A DNA stretch of 64,000 bases from positions 456,731 through 520,730 of the forward strand of contig CAUYUJ010020760.1 of the NCBI GenBank assembly GCA_963575745.1, written 5' to 3'. The DNA comes from Prorocentrum cordatum. Taxonomy: Eukaryota; Sar; Dinophyceae; Prorocentrales; Prorocentraceae. The stretch's first letter is position 1, and each line of letters begins with the position of its first letter. The notes under the pieces were generated by a model. The model did not search any database. It saw only the letters and a list, made by a program, of their open reading frames with translations, and was not told the DNA's origin. Below are positions 13,289-24,239 of this stretch, one piece after another. A program made the position numbers and the translations under genes.

Positions 13289-13844
13289 ATGGAAACAGCC
13301 GAGCGGGAGAACAATGCAAACTCTTCGGAAGTGGTATCTACGGGTTTGGGGTCGCTGCATTGCCTTGGATCAGCGACGTACGGAAGATGGGGGAAGCAAG
13401 CAGTAACGCTCGTGCCCGCGCTCGCACGTGAACGATGCCGGGCGCTGCCAGGGCCTATCCGAAGAGGGACTGCGTACGGACTCCTACACAGATGGTGGGG
13501 CATTCTGGGGATCGTACTACAACGGTCGGTGGCGAACCAAATTTTCCAACCATATTCTGACCTGCCAGTGAGCCCTCTCGAGCCCGCTTGCCTGCTGGAC
13601 GAATTGGAAGTGATTTAGTCCGGCGGTAGCCCGCTCCTTCCTCCTCCTCCTCCTCCTCCTCCTCCTCCTCCTCCTCCTCCTCCTCCTCCTCCTCCTCCTC
13701 CTCCTCCTCCTCCTCCTCCTCCTTTGGCGCTGCTTACGCTGTTCGCTGCGCCGCGTTTCACCTTTGCCAGGTTTTCGGGCATAGCCTTGCACAGCGTCGG
13801 TTCGTGTTCGATGCGGGGGATGGCAAAAAAAAAAAAAAAAAAAA
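13289..13844 (+). mobile_element. Non-LTR retrotransposon 3' fragment (family N copy 1) with poly(A) tail
   Basis: Reading frame 13,289-13,618 encodes the C-terminus of a retroelement polyprotein: STGLGSLHCLGSATYGRWG, then a LVPALARER segment, then IRRGTAYGLLHRWWGILG. The same order occurs at 19,560-19,860 (SSGLGSLQCLG, VYGRWG, LVPSLAREK, IRRGMALSLQHRWWG). After the stop comes a (CCT)n tract (13,632-13,722), then tttggcgctgctta, which is also conserved in the 19-kb copy, and finally 20 A residues (13,825-13,844). I read this as a 5'-truncated, probably old insertion ending in a genuine poly(A) tail. Frame and order of motifs are seen. Family membership is inferred from the four related fragments nearby. 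Confidence 0.7.
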
Positions 13845-13849
13845 TCGCA

Positions 13850-15370
13850 CAGGTGCAACAGCCAACGCTAAGCATGCATCCTAATCGCCACCGCAATGGT
13901 CGTGCAAACCAAAATGCGTGTGGGTGGGTGGGATGTTTGTAAAAACATACGGTATGATAATTGGTTGACGGAGCTTGATCGTCGACACGGTCGTTCTCGG
14001 TTTGAAATGTTCATTGGTAAATTGGAAAAAAGTTTGCGAAGTGGCCCGCGCCGCCCTCTCTAACGGCGTCGTCGCCATCGTCACCATTGTTATTGTTTTG
14101 GTCCGAGAGCGTTTCATTTTCTTGGGATGCCGAAGAAACAAAAGCGACATTCGTCCAGCATATCAGCAGGCCGAATCTTCATATGGATGCGGTCCAACGA
14201 TGACGAAGACGCCATTGGACATGACGCGGCTCCCTTGCAGAAACATCTTTTGGGAATTTACGCGATGGGTCACTATTTGCAAAGACGTTTCTATTACATG
14301 TTTTTTGGCTATTGAGCTGGTGCGAGTAGCGATTGATTCTTTCTCCAGATACGTGAAAGCTCAGAATGAGAGGTCAGTAGAGGGCGCCCCCGAATTGCAC
14401 TAGGTCACAATACCAATCTGAAAGGTCTCACAACTCAAAAATTATCCCATGAAATGGTGAATGCAGAGTTGGAAAGAATATACGATGATTCTCGCTTCTG
14501 GAAAGCCCTAGCCCTGGGGATTGGGCTCGCACTTTTCAGGGACATACCCACGCAAGCACCGTCATCGCGCCGAACACTACGTCTTTCCCGCAGTACTGTA
14601 TGTAGACGGGGTGGATTCACCATTAGCATTGGCCCAAGCCGGGCTGATAATGTAATAGTGTTCGCAATCTATGCACGACTCGACGGTACCTTTTAGCAGT
14701 GATATTAAGGGTGACCTCTGCAAGTACGGGTGCAAGGGTTGGGACATATGATGGAGCGTGATGACTTATTTAAATTGGTCGTTCACGGCTGTGGCGGAAG
14801 GCGTTCGTCTGCGGGAACAGTGGGATGGAAAGTTTTTTGTTTCTCAATTTGATCAGAATGTTTTTTCTTGCCCCCCTAAAAATTTTCCAAACTTCCAAAA
14901 AAGAATTAAGTGCTGGATTACGAAACATATAACGATTATGCACTGCGTTTGGAAAACACGACGGCTTTTCAAATATGTGACGTAACAGAAACAATTACAC
15001 GGACGCATATAGCAAATGCTACGGGGACTTTTTCATTGACCATCTTTTTCCCCCCATGTATATATATATATATATATATATGTATAATATATATATATAT
15101 ATATTATATATATATATATACACGGAAATTGTAATCGAAAACTTTCGCATGCCAATATTAATTAATCAGCCTTTCGCACCTCAAAGGAACCACACCATTT
15201 TGGCATCAACGACCGGAGCGGAACGTATGCGGCGTACACCCAAAACAAAATTTATAATACTATCCATGGGGTGGGCGCGTACGACCATGGGCAAACATGT
15301 TCACCGAATTACTATAAAACCCAAACACACATGATTTATTATGATTTGTACGTTTATGGTATGGAATCAG
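13850..15370. other. AT-richer block, no gene recognised
   Basis: Contains open frames up to 142 codons that match nothing I recognise. It might include decayed upstream coding sequence of the RT fragment that starts at 15,378, but I could not align it. Confidence 0.3.
15056..15121. repeat. (TA)n microsatellite
   Basis: Three adjoining runs of ta repeats, about 65 bases. Confidence 0.95.
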
Positions 15371-15377
15371 GAATCAT

Positions 15378-16085
15378 TTGAGGTTCCGGTGGGCCGGCGA
15401 ACATGGCAAACTGCATAAGACTTTGCATAACATAGAAGTGAATAAGGAAGGAGACGCGCTCATGCCAGGGTATTTCAGAATAGCCCTCCATCCAATATTA
15501 TCCGAAATACGGCCTCGGTTCCGGCCCGGCGCAGAACTCGCGGCCTGCCTAGATGATATGTATATCGTACGCAGCCCACCAGATGCACACTACATTTTGC
15601 ACGCGGTGCAAACTATCTGACAAGGAAACATGCCCACGCGTTTGGAAATGCGACGCGCCACTGCCAGAATAGGATGTTGAAATTCTCAGAACATCTTTGG
15701 GGAGTCCAAAATTTGTGCAGGTACCTACTACTACAATTATTACCGCAGTTCCCTTCTTTACAATCTGCGTTGCTACTGCTATACTATTGCGCAAGGCCGC
15801 GGCTAAACCACCTGTTTCGGTCTTTGCAATCGGATATCTTGCAAGAGCTTGCTGATACATTCGAGACGCTATTTGATATATCAGGGCGAAGTACATGGGA
15901 AACGCAATTATATGGTGTGGCAGACAATACCAAACACATGGGTCTCCGAAGCTCTTGCCGAACAGTTCCGGCACCATAATGGGCTGGTTAGGCCGACGTG
16001 TTCCCAAGCATCTCGCGTACATTCCTGGGCATTGGTGGCAATATCTTACACCACCTTGCTTCATAGCGTATGAGTGTGTTTGACT
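15378..16085 (+). mobile_element. Non-LTR retrotransposon RT fragment (family N copy 2), frameshifted
   Basis: Frame 15,378-15,620 contains reverse-transcriptase palm sequence: GDALMPGYFRIALHP (the template-grip block) followed by AACLDDMYIVRSP, in which LDD is the catalytic aspartate pair. After a stop and a frame change, 15,750-15,830 reads QSALLLLYYCARPRLNHLF, a segment found just downstream of RT in this family (compare LLYYCAVPRMNYLLRTLPP on the opposite strand at 18.8 kb). Later parts survive only as scattered short matches. It is a pseudogene: at least two frame breaks, no intact 5' or 3' end. Confidence 0.75.
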
Positions 16086-16504
16086 GTCCACTATGTGTTG
16101 GTGGCAATCGAATTGGTAGGGACATTTTTTAAAGAGAAAAAACCGCAGCGCAGCCAGCCACAACACAACACCAGATGCGCATCCCCAAACCCGAGCGGGG
16201 TGAAACAGCGGAGACGCCGTAAGCGCTCCAAGCAGCGTCCGAGGAGGAGGAGCAGGAGCAGGAGCAGGAAGAGGAAGAGAAGGAGGGCTAGACGATCTCC
16301 AGGTCCGCCAGGGGGCACGTCGGTTCCACCTGCGTGCGGGGTAAATCAGAACACGATTGCAAAACAGCTTGCGACACAGCTCGCTGTAATGTAGTACCTA
16401 AAATGCCCCACCAAACGCCATTCCCCGACGAACGCGCGCGTGCAAGCTCCTTGTACGCTCCCGGGAGTTGTAGTTTTGACGTTCAGCATTTTCCACAAGT
16501 CTGC

Positions 16505-16720
16505 CTCCATAATCCCACCAGCCGTCTGGGCGTCGGTGGTTTAGGGCGTTTCCTCTTCCATCCCTCCCTCTTCCCCTTCGGGAGGGGTTTACCCCTCCCC
16601 CTACCCCCTCCCCACTGACCTGGACGGGGGGAACCGCGAGCGGTCAGAGCGTCCAAAACGGCCTCGGCGAGGAAGCGAAAATCATTGATTTTACTATGGT
16701 TTGGGCCGCATTTTGGCTTT
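16505..16720. repeat. About 205-bp direct repeat, copy 1
   Basis: From ccaccagccgtctgggcgtc through the gcggtcagagcgtccaaaac block to aatcattgattttact and cattttggc. It is about 85-90% identical by eye to 17,103-17,312. Each copy is followed by a CCCAAGA array, so the unit may be the fixed end of a larger repeat. Confidence 0.85.
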
Positions 16721-16759
16721 TTGAGGGGGCAGCGCTAATGAAAGATCCCCTTTTCTTTG

Positions 16760-17090
16760 ATCGATATCCTCCACGATGGCCGCAAGAGGCCCCAGGATGC
16801 CCCAAGAGGCCGCAGGATGGCTCCAAAATGGCCCCAAGAGGCACCCCAAGAGGCCCCCAGGACGCCCCCAAGAGACCTCCAAGAGGCCCCAAGAGGCACC
16901 CAAGGTGCTCCCATAGGCCTCGGCGATAATGTCAAACCATTGTTTGCACTAAAGTTTTAGCCACATGTTGGCCTCTTGGGGGGGCACTGATTAAGATGAC
17001 TCCAAGAGCGCCTCGGAGAGCCCAAAATGACTTCCAAGATGGCTCAAGAAATCCCAAAATGTCTCATACTGGCTCTGTGTGCTGTCCACT
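16760..17090. repeat. CCCAAGA array (family C), copy 4
   Basis: Starts after ttctttgatcgatatcctcc, a lead-in shared with 27,710 and 51,900. Units are cccaagaggc at 10-13 base spacing. A weaker stretch continues past 16,985. Confidence 0.7.
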
Positions 17091-17102
17091 TCCCTGATCG
17101 AG

Positions 17103-17312
17103 GCAATCCCACCAGCCCTCTGGGCGTCGGTGGTTTTAGGTGTTTCCTCTTCCACCCCTCTCTTTCCCTTCGGGGAAGGGTTTACCTCTCCCCCCACCCC
17201 TTCCCGGTGGACCTGGACGGGGGGGGCCGCGAGCGGTCAGAGCGTCCAAAACGGCCTCGGCGAAGAAGCCAAAATCATTGATTTTACTGAGATTGTTGCC
17301 CCATTTTGGCCT
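17103..17312. repeat. About 205-bp direct repeat, copy 2
   Basis: Second copy of the unit at 16,505, 600 bases downstream in the same orientation, sharing gcgagcggtcagagcgtcca and the aatcattgattttact end. Confidence 0.85.
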
Positions 17313-17450
17313 CCTGAGGGGGTGCCCCAAGAAACGCTCAGGAGGCCCCCAAAGGCCCCAAGATGGCCCCAAGAGGCCCCAAGGAGGCCCCAAAGAGGAT
17401 CCCGAACGGCCCACAAAGGCCCCCCCGAGACACCCAAAACGCTGAAAAGC
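17312..17450. repeat. CCCAAGA array (family C), copy 5
   Basis: Follows the second direct repeat exactly as copy 4 follows the first. Units ccccaagatgg and ccccaagagg. Confidence 0.65.
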
Positions 17451-17820
17451 CCCTCAGGACGACCCTCTACTTTTTTTACGACGACGTGGGAGCTGTTACG
17501 GATGAAACTGATTTCCCAGATGGGAGTGTCCACGTGTGGCGGGTGCGACCACACCAGCAACACCGAAGCCCTGACTGGTACCGCCGTGCCCGCATTAAGA
17601 TTAAATGCGTTCCTTGCTCATCGCTGCAGTGCCGAACTGCCTCTTGCCTGCTGTGCATGGCCTGTCGCTACAACGGTGCAGCGCGCTTGATGCGGGCTGG
17701 CATGCGCTGTGCGTTGGAAATCCCTGAAGGCGGCCCAGGGAGGAGACCCCGCACTGACCAGAGCCGAAGACTTACAGACAAGCTGTTCGTGTGGAATGTG
17801 GCAACAAAAAGAAGATCCTG

Positions 17821-18880
17821 CTATGGCCGACGGGAAATCGGCGTAATAATGGTTACATCGCAGAAGAGAGGAAGGCCTTGTGAAACATTTAGCTCCGGTA
17901 CCACCAAATCCATTATGCGCGTGTCTGTAGGCAGTACTGGCACATGCGTGTCACGGAAAAGACGTTCAACATTTCTTGTTGGGATACTCCTTCCTGCTTC
18001 AACCATTACTTGTTGCCAAACTTTCACAAACACTGTATGCCGCGCGTGCCACCGTGCTGGTTCCGTGAGGCGTGCGTCCCCGTGCGCATCGGACCCATCC
18101 GGGCACGTAGCAATCCCCAACCTTCGTCGCATTGAGCACATATCCGTAGTCTATTTCCAAGTGGTTGGTTGTAGGGCAAACCAAAAAGCCATGTAGTCGA
18201 ATAAGGACCTTTCGCAGAGTGGACCCGGGCTTTCCCGCGGGTTGCCGCGTTAGTTCGGGTGTTGGGGAGCCCCAGTATACGAAGCAAATGGTTATAAACG
18301 TCTTGTTCTAAAGAAACGGATGCATGGTACTGCCAACCGTGCTTCCATTCTCCCAAATATGTGTCCATTGCAGAAATATCGAGAGGTCGCAATTCGGATG
18401 CTACATCACTCCACGTTGGTCGGGCAGCCCACCCCTTCGCACCGCATATCCTGCCTGCCCGTTCCGCTGCAATCATGCACCGCGGTCCTATCAAAGAGTT
18501 AGTGTCTTCACATGATTGTAGTATTGAGAAGCGAAACGATATTTGATTGCCTATCGTAGGGGATCGTGCCACCAATCCCGGCAATGCATCGGCCCAACTC
18601 GCCCAGTAAGCAACGGTTGATATTCGTCGTGAATCCCTGAGTCCAGCCCCCGCCAACCGGAGCGGAAGTTCAGCTTGATCCACCCACGCTTCATAGGAAA
18701 TGCCATGGGTATTTGCATTCCATTGGGCGGCGGTCGGGATCCCAAACAAGTTCCGGCAGGTAGAGAGGATGGCATTGTCGTGTTGCGCGGCTGGTCCTTG
18801 GACATCTTGCGGGGGTAGCGTTCGTAAAAGGTAGTTCATTCGTGGCACTGCACAATAGTATAAGAGTAGCCACGCCGCCT
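17821..18880 (-). mobile_element. Non-LTR retrotransposon fragment (family N copy 3), minus strand
   Basis: Read on the minus strand, 18,880 to 18,024 encodes the post-RT region: LLYYCAVPRMNYLLRTLPP, then ELPLRLAGAGLRDSRRIS and VAYWASWADALPGL, then GWAARPTWSDVASELRPLD and a cysteine pair (RICAQC). After a frameshift near 18,130 it continues with RHTVFVKVWQQVMVEAG and MDLVVPELNVSQGLPLFCDV. R/M-D-x-V ... G-x-x-L-F-x-D-V resembles the catalytic core of the restriction-like endonuclease of R2/CRE-type elements. That assignment is my inference. The copy is truncated upstream by the oppositely oriented copy beginning at 18,880. Confidence 0.75.
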
Positions 18881-20100
18881 GATGGTTGGACTCAACGGCC
18901 CACTTGGACGGATAGTGGTGCAGGCATACGTCCGCCAGAGCCGATCGAGGCAGCAAACTTGGGGGGAATGGGCTCATGGATTGCAATTTTTCGCTTCCGA
19001 CCATCTGGAGCGACACGCCCGTGTAGAACTTCTCCAGACCCTTGCGTTTCCCAATCGCCGAGTCAATGCAATCCCAGGGGAAAACACTAATTTATTCAGC
19101 GCCAGGCCCGTTTGCGTCAACATGGCTGTTGGTATGCCCTACTACGGATGGTTTGTATATAATCAACGAACCATTGTGTTGCGCGGTACGGCGACGATTG
19201 GGACTGGCAGTTATCAGCGGGCCGGATCCACAGGGGCATGCGGGGCTCGTTTCAATATTGGGTAGGCGAACGCACGGCAAACACACGGAACTTATTGCAG
19301 CGTGGAGACAGGTACTCACGGAAGCGGGCAGCATCATACCAGACAGGAACATCGCACGACAACTAACCAGAACACGCATCCCAGTACCGAGCGGCGACCA
19401 ACGATGAATCGACATTGTCGCTCCTTGTTTGAATGTCGCTCGGGGGCTGCCTTTGTTCTGCGACGTTATTGTCATTTCACCAATATCTGGGAATAGTGCA
19501 CCGCGAACAGGGACGAGTAATTACGGAGGACGGTTGCTGGAGTTGCTGGAATATGCCGAAACAGATAACAACAACTATCGGGAGGTTATCTCAAGCGGAT
19601 TGGGGTCGCTGCAGTGTCTGGGAATGGCGGTCTATGGAAGATGGGGGCCCCAAACCGTGCAATTGGTCCCTTCATTGGCACGTGAAAAGGCACGCAACCA
19701 CCATCCACTGATACGGCGGGGTATGGCTCTGAGTTTGCAGCACCGCTGGTGGGGTTTACTAGGAGTGGCTGTACAGCGGGCAGTCGCGAGATCAGCTCTG
19801 AGTGAATTCGGGGATTTGCCCCAAACCCAACTGGAACCAGACTGCCCCCTAGCCAACCTGGAGCCGGTGCCGGCGTAGCCCTCCTCCTCCTCCTCCTCCT
19901 CCTCCTCCTCCTCATGGTCCTCCTCCTCCTCCTCATGGTCCTCCTCCTCCTCCTCCTCCTCCTCCTCATGGTCCTCCTCCTCCTCCTCGTCCTCCTCCTT
20001 TGACGCTGCTTAGGTTACCGCCCGTGGTTTCACCCAGGCCCTTTTGCGAGCTTGCTGCTTGTCGTCCAACCTGGTTCATGCTGGAGCGCAGCGAGAAAAA
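18880..20100 (+). mobile_element. Non-LTR retrotransposon 3' half (family N copy 4) with CCT tract and short A tail
   Basis: Plus-strand counterpart of the 17.8-18.9 kb copy. In successive frames it gives GLNGPLGR and TWGEWAHG, AFPNRRVNAIPGENTNLFSA, then GHAGLVSILGRRTHGKHTEL, IAAWRQVLTEAGSIIPDRN, and from 19,429 an open frame of 149 codons: GLPLFCDVIVISPISG, YGGRLLELLEYAE, VYGRWGPQTVQLVPSLAREK and LQHRWWGLLGVAVQRAVA. The stop at 19,878 is followed by a (CCT)n tract with catggt interruptions to 19,998, a conserved tttgacgctgctta segment, and a short A run (20,094-20,100) in the position of the 20-A tail of the 13-kb copy. At least two frameshifts make it a pseudogene. Confidence 0.78.
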
Positions 20101-20454
20101 ATCGTGATACTTTTTGGTTTGTAGAATATGCGAATTCCACATGTAGGAACCCGAATTACGGACATACGTTCGTGTGGTGTGTGTTTACAAATGCGGTTCC
20201 CGAATTTTTTATTATTATGATCGGAGTATCGAAATTAATTCCAATTTGCATAAATGCAAAATTCATTTTACAAATGACTCACAAGGATATTTTGTTGCAA
20301 TTCTGTTTCCGCGCACCATCGCGTTCTTTATTACAAATTGCTGGCTGGTGTTGATTTTTCCGAACCCTCCTGCGTTGGGTTCTCGTTTTCAATAGAGCAC
20401 TGCTCGCGCGAATCCCGCCCCCCTCTTCCCCCTGCCTTTTACCTGGCTCGTCGC

Positions 20455-21310
20455 TGCGTTTCGAGGGCTGCTGGGGGCTGCGATCTGTGAAACTGTCGCC
20501 ACTTTCGAGGGCTGCTGGGGGGCCCAGCGCAGTCTGCACCCGCGGCGGATTCAAATGGGACCTCGCCATCCCTGGGGGGCTGCGATCTGCGAAACTGCCG
20601 CCACTTTCGAAGGCTGCTGGGGGGCCCAGCGCAGTCTGCACTGCGGCGGACTCACATGGGACCTCGCCATCCCTGGGGGGCTGCGATCTGTGAAACTGTC
20701 GCCACTTTCGAGGGCTGCTGGGGGGCCCAGCGCAGTCTGCACCCGCGGCGGACTCAAATGGGACCTCGCCATCCCTGGGGGGCTGCGATCTGCGAAACTG
20801 TCGCCACTTTCGAGGGCTGCTGGGGGGCCCAGCACAGTGGGTACCCACGGCGGACTCAAATGGGACCTCGCCACCCCAGCACAGTCTGCACCCACGGCGG
20901 ACTCAAATTGGACCTCGCCATCCCTGGGGGGCTGCGATCTGCGAAACTGTTGCCACTTTCGAGGGCTGCTGGGGGGCCCAGCACGGTGGGTACCCACGGC
21001 GGACTCAAATGGGACCTCGCCATCCCTGGGGGGCTGCGATCTGTGAAACTGTCGCCACTTTCGAGGCCTGCTGGGGGGCCCAGCGCGGTGGGTACCCACG
21101 CCGGACTCAAACTGGACCTCGCCATCCCTGCGGGGCCCAGCACAGTGGGCACCCACGGCGGATTCAAATTAGACCTCGCCATCCCTGGGGGGCTGCAGTG
21201 ACGCCACACGCAGATTCAATCTAGACCTCGCCATCCCTGGGGGGTTACGATCTGTGAAACTGTCGTCACTTTCGAGGCCTGCTTGCGGGGCCCAGCACAG
21301 TCACGCCTCC
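20455..21310. repeat. Satellite, unit about 101 bp, array 1
   Basis: The marker gggctgctggggggcccagc recurs at about 20,513, 20,615, 20,716, 20,818, 20,967 and 21,069, mostly 101-102 bases apart, with one partial unit. Each unit also has gacctcgccatccctggggg and a ctgtcgccactttcga block. The same unit forms a separate array at 36.1-37.4 kb. Long open frames across the array are by-products. Confidence 0.95.
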
Positions 21311-22180
21311 CAAGTAGCTTACACATCAAGTTGATTGTCCATACAAATTTCGGCCAACTCATCGTTTCCACTGATACAAATAGGTTGGGTACGTCACAGG
21401 GTAATTTCTCGGACGAATGAAATTGCACAATTCCTCAGGAAATCCTTCTTCTCAATTTTTTCTATCAAGACATACCGTCATCAATTGTGCCATGTGTGCC
21501 GGTATTAAACAGCCTGTTGGAATGCCAAATATAATCCTTTTCGGGAGGTTGCTCAACAACCTCCTTTTCTTAGCATCGAACCTTTGCCTCAAATGCAGTG
21601 GCGTATTTTGCTTTCTTCCTGCAAGGTGCGCCTACATTTGCGTTTCGCCATTAAGTAATAGTATTCGCCCGCCACTTCGTTTCATATCGGGGTGGATACG
21701 CCTATTAATTGGACGAAAGAATGTGGACGGGAAATTCTGGAAACCCTTTAGTAATATAGAAAATTGCACGCGCAATTTTGCCAAAATGTGGAATTGCGCG
21801 TGTAATTGTCGAACCCACGGCTTCCTGGAAAGAGAACCGCTAATAACAACAGCGGCATGCAACATATTTACTTTATTACCGAAATCCGTTCACGTGTAAA
21901 ATATTGACCGAACGCGCGGGCGCGACACGAACATTGATCTGTACTGTGCCGACCTGCATGTCTTTTGGAACGGAATCGCGGCAGTCATTTCGAAACTTAG
22001 CGAGCGCGAATTTGAAACAACGGAAATATTTCCCAAAAAAGAAATGGGAAACATGAAAGGTACCCAGAGGGTCTTCCGATCCCGGAACGGGATCCGGATG
22101 AAAATGGCTGTTTTTGTTGGCTTGTCCCGATCACAGTTTTGTTATGTTGGCTTGACCCGATCACTGTTTTACTGCGTATA
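21310..22180. other. AT-richer block, unassigned
   Basis: A 160-codon plus-strand frame (21,417-21,899) is present, but I see no domain. It includes the words FWKPFSNIENCTRNFAKMWN. Composition resembles the other AT-richer retroelement-bearing blocks. Confidence 0.3.
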
Positions 22181-22315
22181 TGTATGCAAAATTGCGTATG
22201 CGTGCACATAAGCTTGTATGTTTGCATATCCATATGTGTATACACATATATATATATATGCAGTATGTACATATCCATGCGCATGCATGCGTGCATGCAA
22301 GTATAGACATATATA

Positions 22316-22347
<32 letters not shown>

Positions 22348-22350
22348 TCT
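22180..22350. repeat. Alternating purine-pyrimidine tract (TATG/CATA then (TA)n)
   Basis: Runs of tgtatg, catatat and tatata, with a palindromic gcgcatgcatgcgtgcatgc. The pure (TA)n segment is about 22,305-22,346. Confidence 0.9.
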
Positions 22351-22494
22351 TTGTGGGGAACATTTACATGTACTGGTTTGTTGTACAATCGCATGATATG
22401 CCAGCATGCCCACATGACATGTACGCCAACGTTATGCCCATCATATGTTTTCTTTGATTCTTGAAGCGTCAGCCAATCATATCTTCAAGCTGAT

Positions 22495-22680
22495 CGTGAT
22501 CTGGGGCCTCTGGGGCCTCTGGAGCCCCTGGAGCGTCTGGAGCCTCTGGGGCATTTGGGGCCTCTGGGGCCTCTGGAGCTGGTTAGCCTCTGGAGCCCCT
22601 GGAGCTTAATTAAGGCCAGCTTTTTAGGAGCCTCTGGAGCCTCGGAGTTTAGGGGCCTCGTTGGTGCCTTTGGGTTCTAC
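22495..22680. repeat. Short degenerate repeat CTGGAGCCYCTGGGGC
   Basis: ctggagc and ctggggc words every 9-12 bases over about 180 bases. Confidence 0.75.
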
Positions 22681-23088
22681 TCAGCAGAGTCTGTGCGTTT
22701 TCTTCCCCAGAGACTTGGACCCCGCAGATCTCTGTATCTCGAGCGCTCGGGCGTATCCAGCACATAAAACACATATGGCGATGGCTGGTGGCTGGCGAGC
22801 GCGGCAGGGCTCTTAAAGCAAAGACGCATGCTCCTCGCGCGCGAAAGCTCGCCGCGAGGCTTGCGCCAGTGGCGAAGTGGGTTCGGCCGAACCCAAACTG
22901 CATATGGCCGTGTAAGCCTTGAAACACCACACGTTTACTCAGCGCCATCACCGGACTCCCCTTTTGGGGTTCCCGTCGGCGCGCCATCGCGCGTCGCTGG
23001 AGACTGGCCGTTCAACTCACGAATCGCTGCAGACAGTGCCAGCGCGAGAGTCTGAAGACCTTCCACCGCAGTGTTTAGATTCCTTATC

Positions 23089-23655
23089 TCAGTTTTGCTC
23101 GTCACGACCGTGCAACCCAGGCGGCGGCTGCGGATGCGCCAGCGCCAACACGCCATCTCCATCACGACGCACCCACGGGTCCCTGCTCCCAACGCCACGA
23201 GCAGGAGCATCACCACGATCACCAACGGCAGGAGCGCCACCACGGTCACCACCTTGCTTCGCTGGGTTGAGGTCCCACGGGTCCTCATAGTCATACTCAG
23301 TATTCGGAACCACCCTCGCAATCAGCCGTGCCTGGTCTGGGAACATCTCCTTCGGCTTCCACCGCAGACCATTCTGATGCTTGTTCGAACTCACGTGGCT
23401 GTCATTCGGCGCGTCCGAATTGCACAGCATGCACTTGAACGCTCATGAATCGGGATGCCACTGGTGCCACTCTGGAATCAACCATTCACCTGTTGTACTA
23501 CTGATCCACTCTGGTCTGTGCTTCGGCTCCATCTCCAGCTCGCGCTGGTCAACCTGGTTCCGCCAACAGCACTCACCCTTAATCTTCATCGGCATGCTCG
23601 ACGCGGAATGCCACGCGCACGGTGCAACTATCGGCCCGCCAGGCCAATATGTATT
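23089..23655 (-). pseudogene. Matrin/U1-type zinc-finger protein fragment with one in-frame stop
   Basis: On the minus strand one frame reads through 23,655-23,089 with a single TGA at 23,445-23,443. Before the stop: WPGGPIVAPCAWHSASS, KGECCWRNQVDQRELEME, PEWISSTTGEWLIPEWHQW. After it: FKCMLCNSDAPNDSHVSSNKH, where C-x2-C-x8-H-x5-H fits the matrin/U1-like C2H2 finger common in dinoflagellate proteins, then NGLRWKPKEMFPDQARLIA and YDYEDPWDLN. The non-repetitive, tryptophan-rich, polar sequence argues for real coding origin. The TGA suggests a pseudogene, a sequence error or an undetected intron. The downstream 3' part becomes G/R-rich and less convincing. Product and function unknown. Confidence 0.5.
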
Positions 23656-23759
23656 GTAAATGTGTTAGTGCCAAAACGGCTGCTGTACACATGGGTTCGT
23701 GACCAACGTCGTTTCGATGTATTATACATCCCGCGCTTCGCGATTATCTCCGCGCCTGC

Positions 23760-23910
23760 CGTTCTCCATATCCGCCTCGCCCCTCCTCCTCCTCCCTCCT
23801 CCTCCGTCTCCTCATCATCGTTCCCATCGTCCTATGATTCTTCCTTCTCTGCATGTTTGCCTCGACCACCCCATCACGTCGCTCTCTCTCTCTCTCTCTC
23901 TCGCGTGCGA
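23760..23910. repeat. CCT-rich tract and (CT)n run
   Basis: Irregular cctcc units to about 23,860 and a (CT)11 run at 23,879-23,902. Confidence 0.85.
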
Positions 23911-24235
23911 CCGCATACGCTCTCAGGTATATACGGGAACGGCGGAGCTGCGATGTGACTTGGGTGAACTCGTGATTGTATGTGCGTGTCGTGTGCGCCC
24001 CCTACCTCTTAGATATGCGCCCCCATCCGTTTGCGTCCGCCACGTAATCATAGTGCTGTCTCCGTTTTAGTGGTTTGACCCCCAATCAGCCGACGAATGC
24101 GGATCACATGCGCGCGGGCATGCACAGGAAAAAATATCCCGGCAACGCAACCTAACAGCGATGTGTAGGAGCATATCTGGAAGCATTCCCCTTAAGATTC
24201 ACATGCGAATCCAGTTGTAGAATTCTGCTGTTCTC
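23910..24235. other. No recognisable feature
   Basis: Unique-looking DNA between two repeats. No gene seen. Confidence 0.35.
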
Positions 24236-24239
24236 GCAG

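Noticed and set aside
16709-17310. cattttggct at 16,709 and ccattttggc at 17,301 as further spliced-leader relics
   Set aside because: Only 10-base matches without the diagnostic CTCAAG end, and both are part of the duplicated 205-bp unit leading into CCCAAGA arrays.
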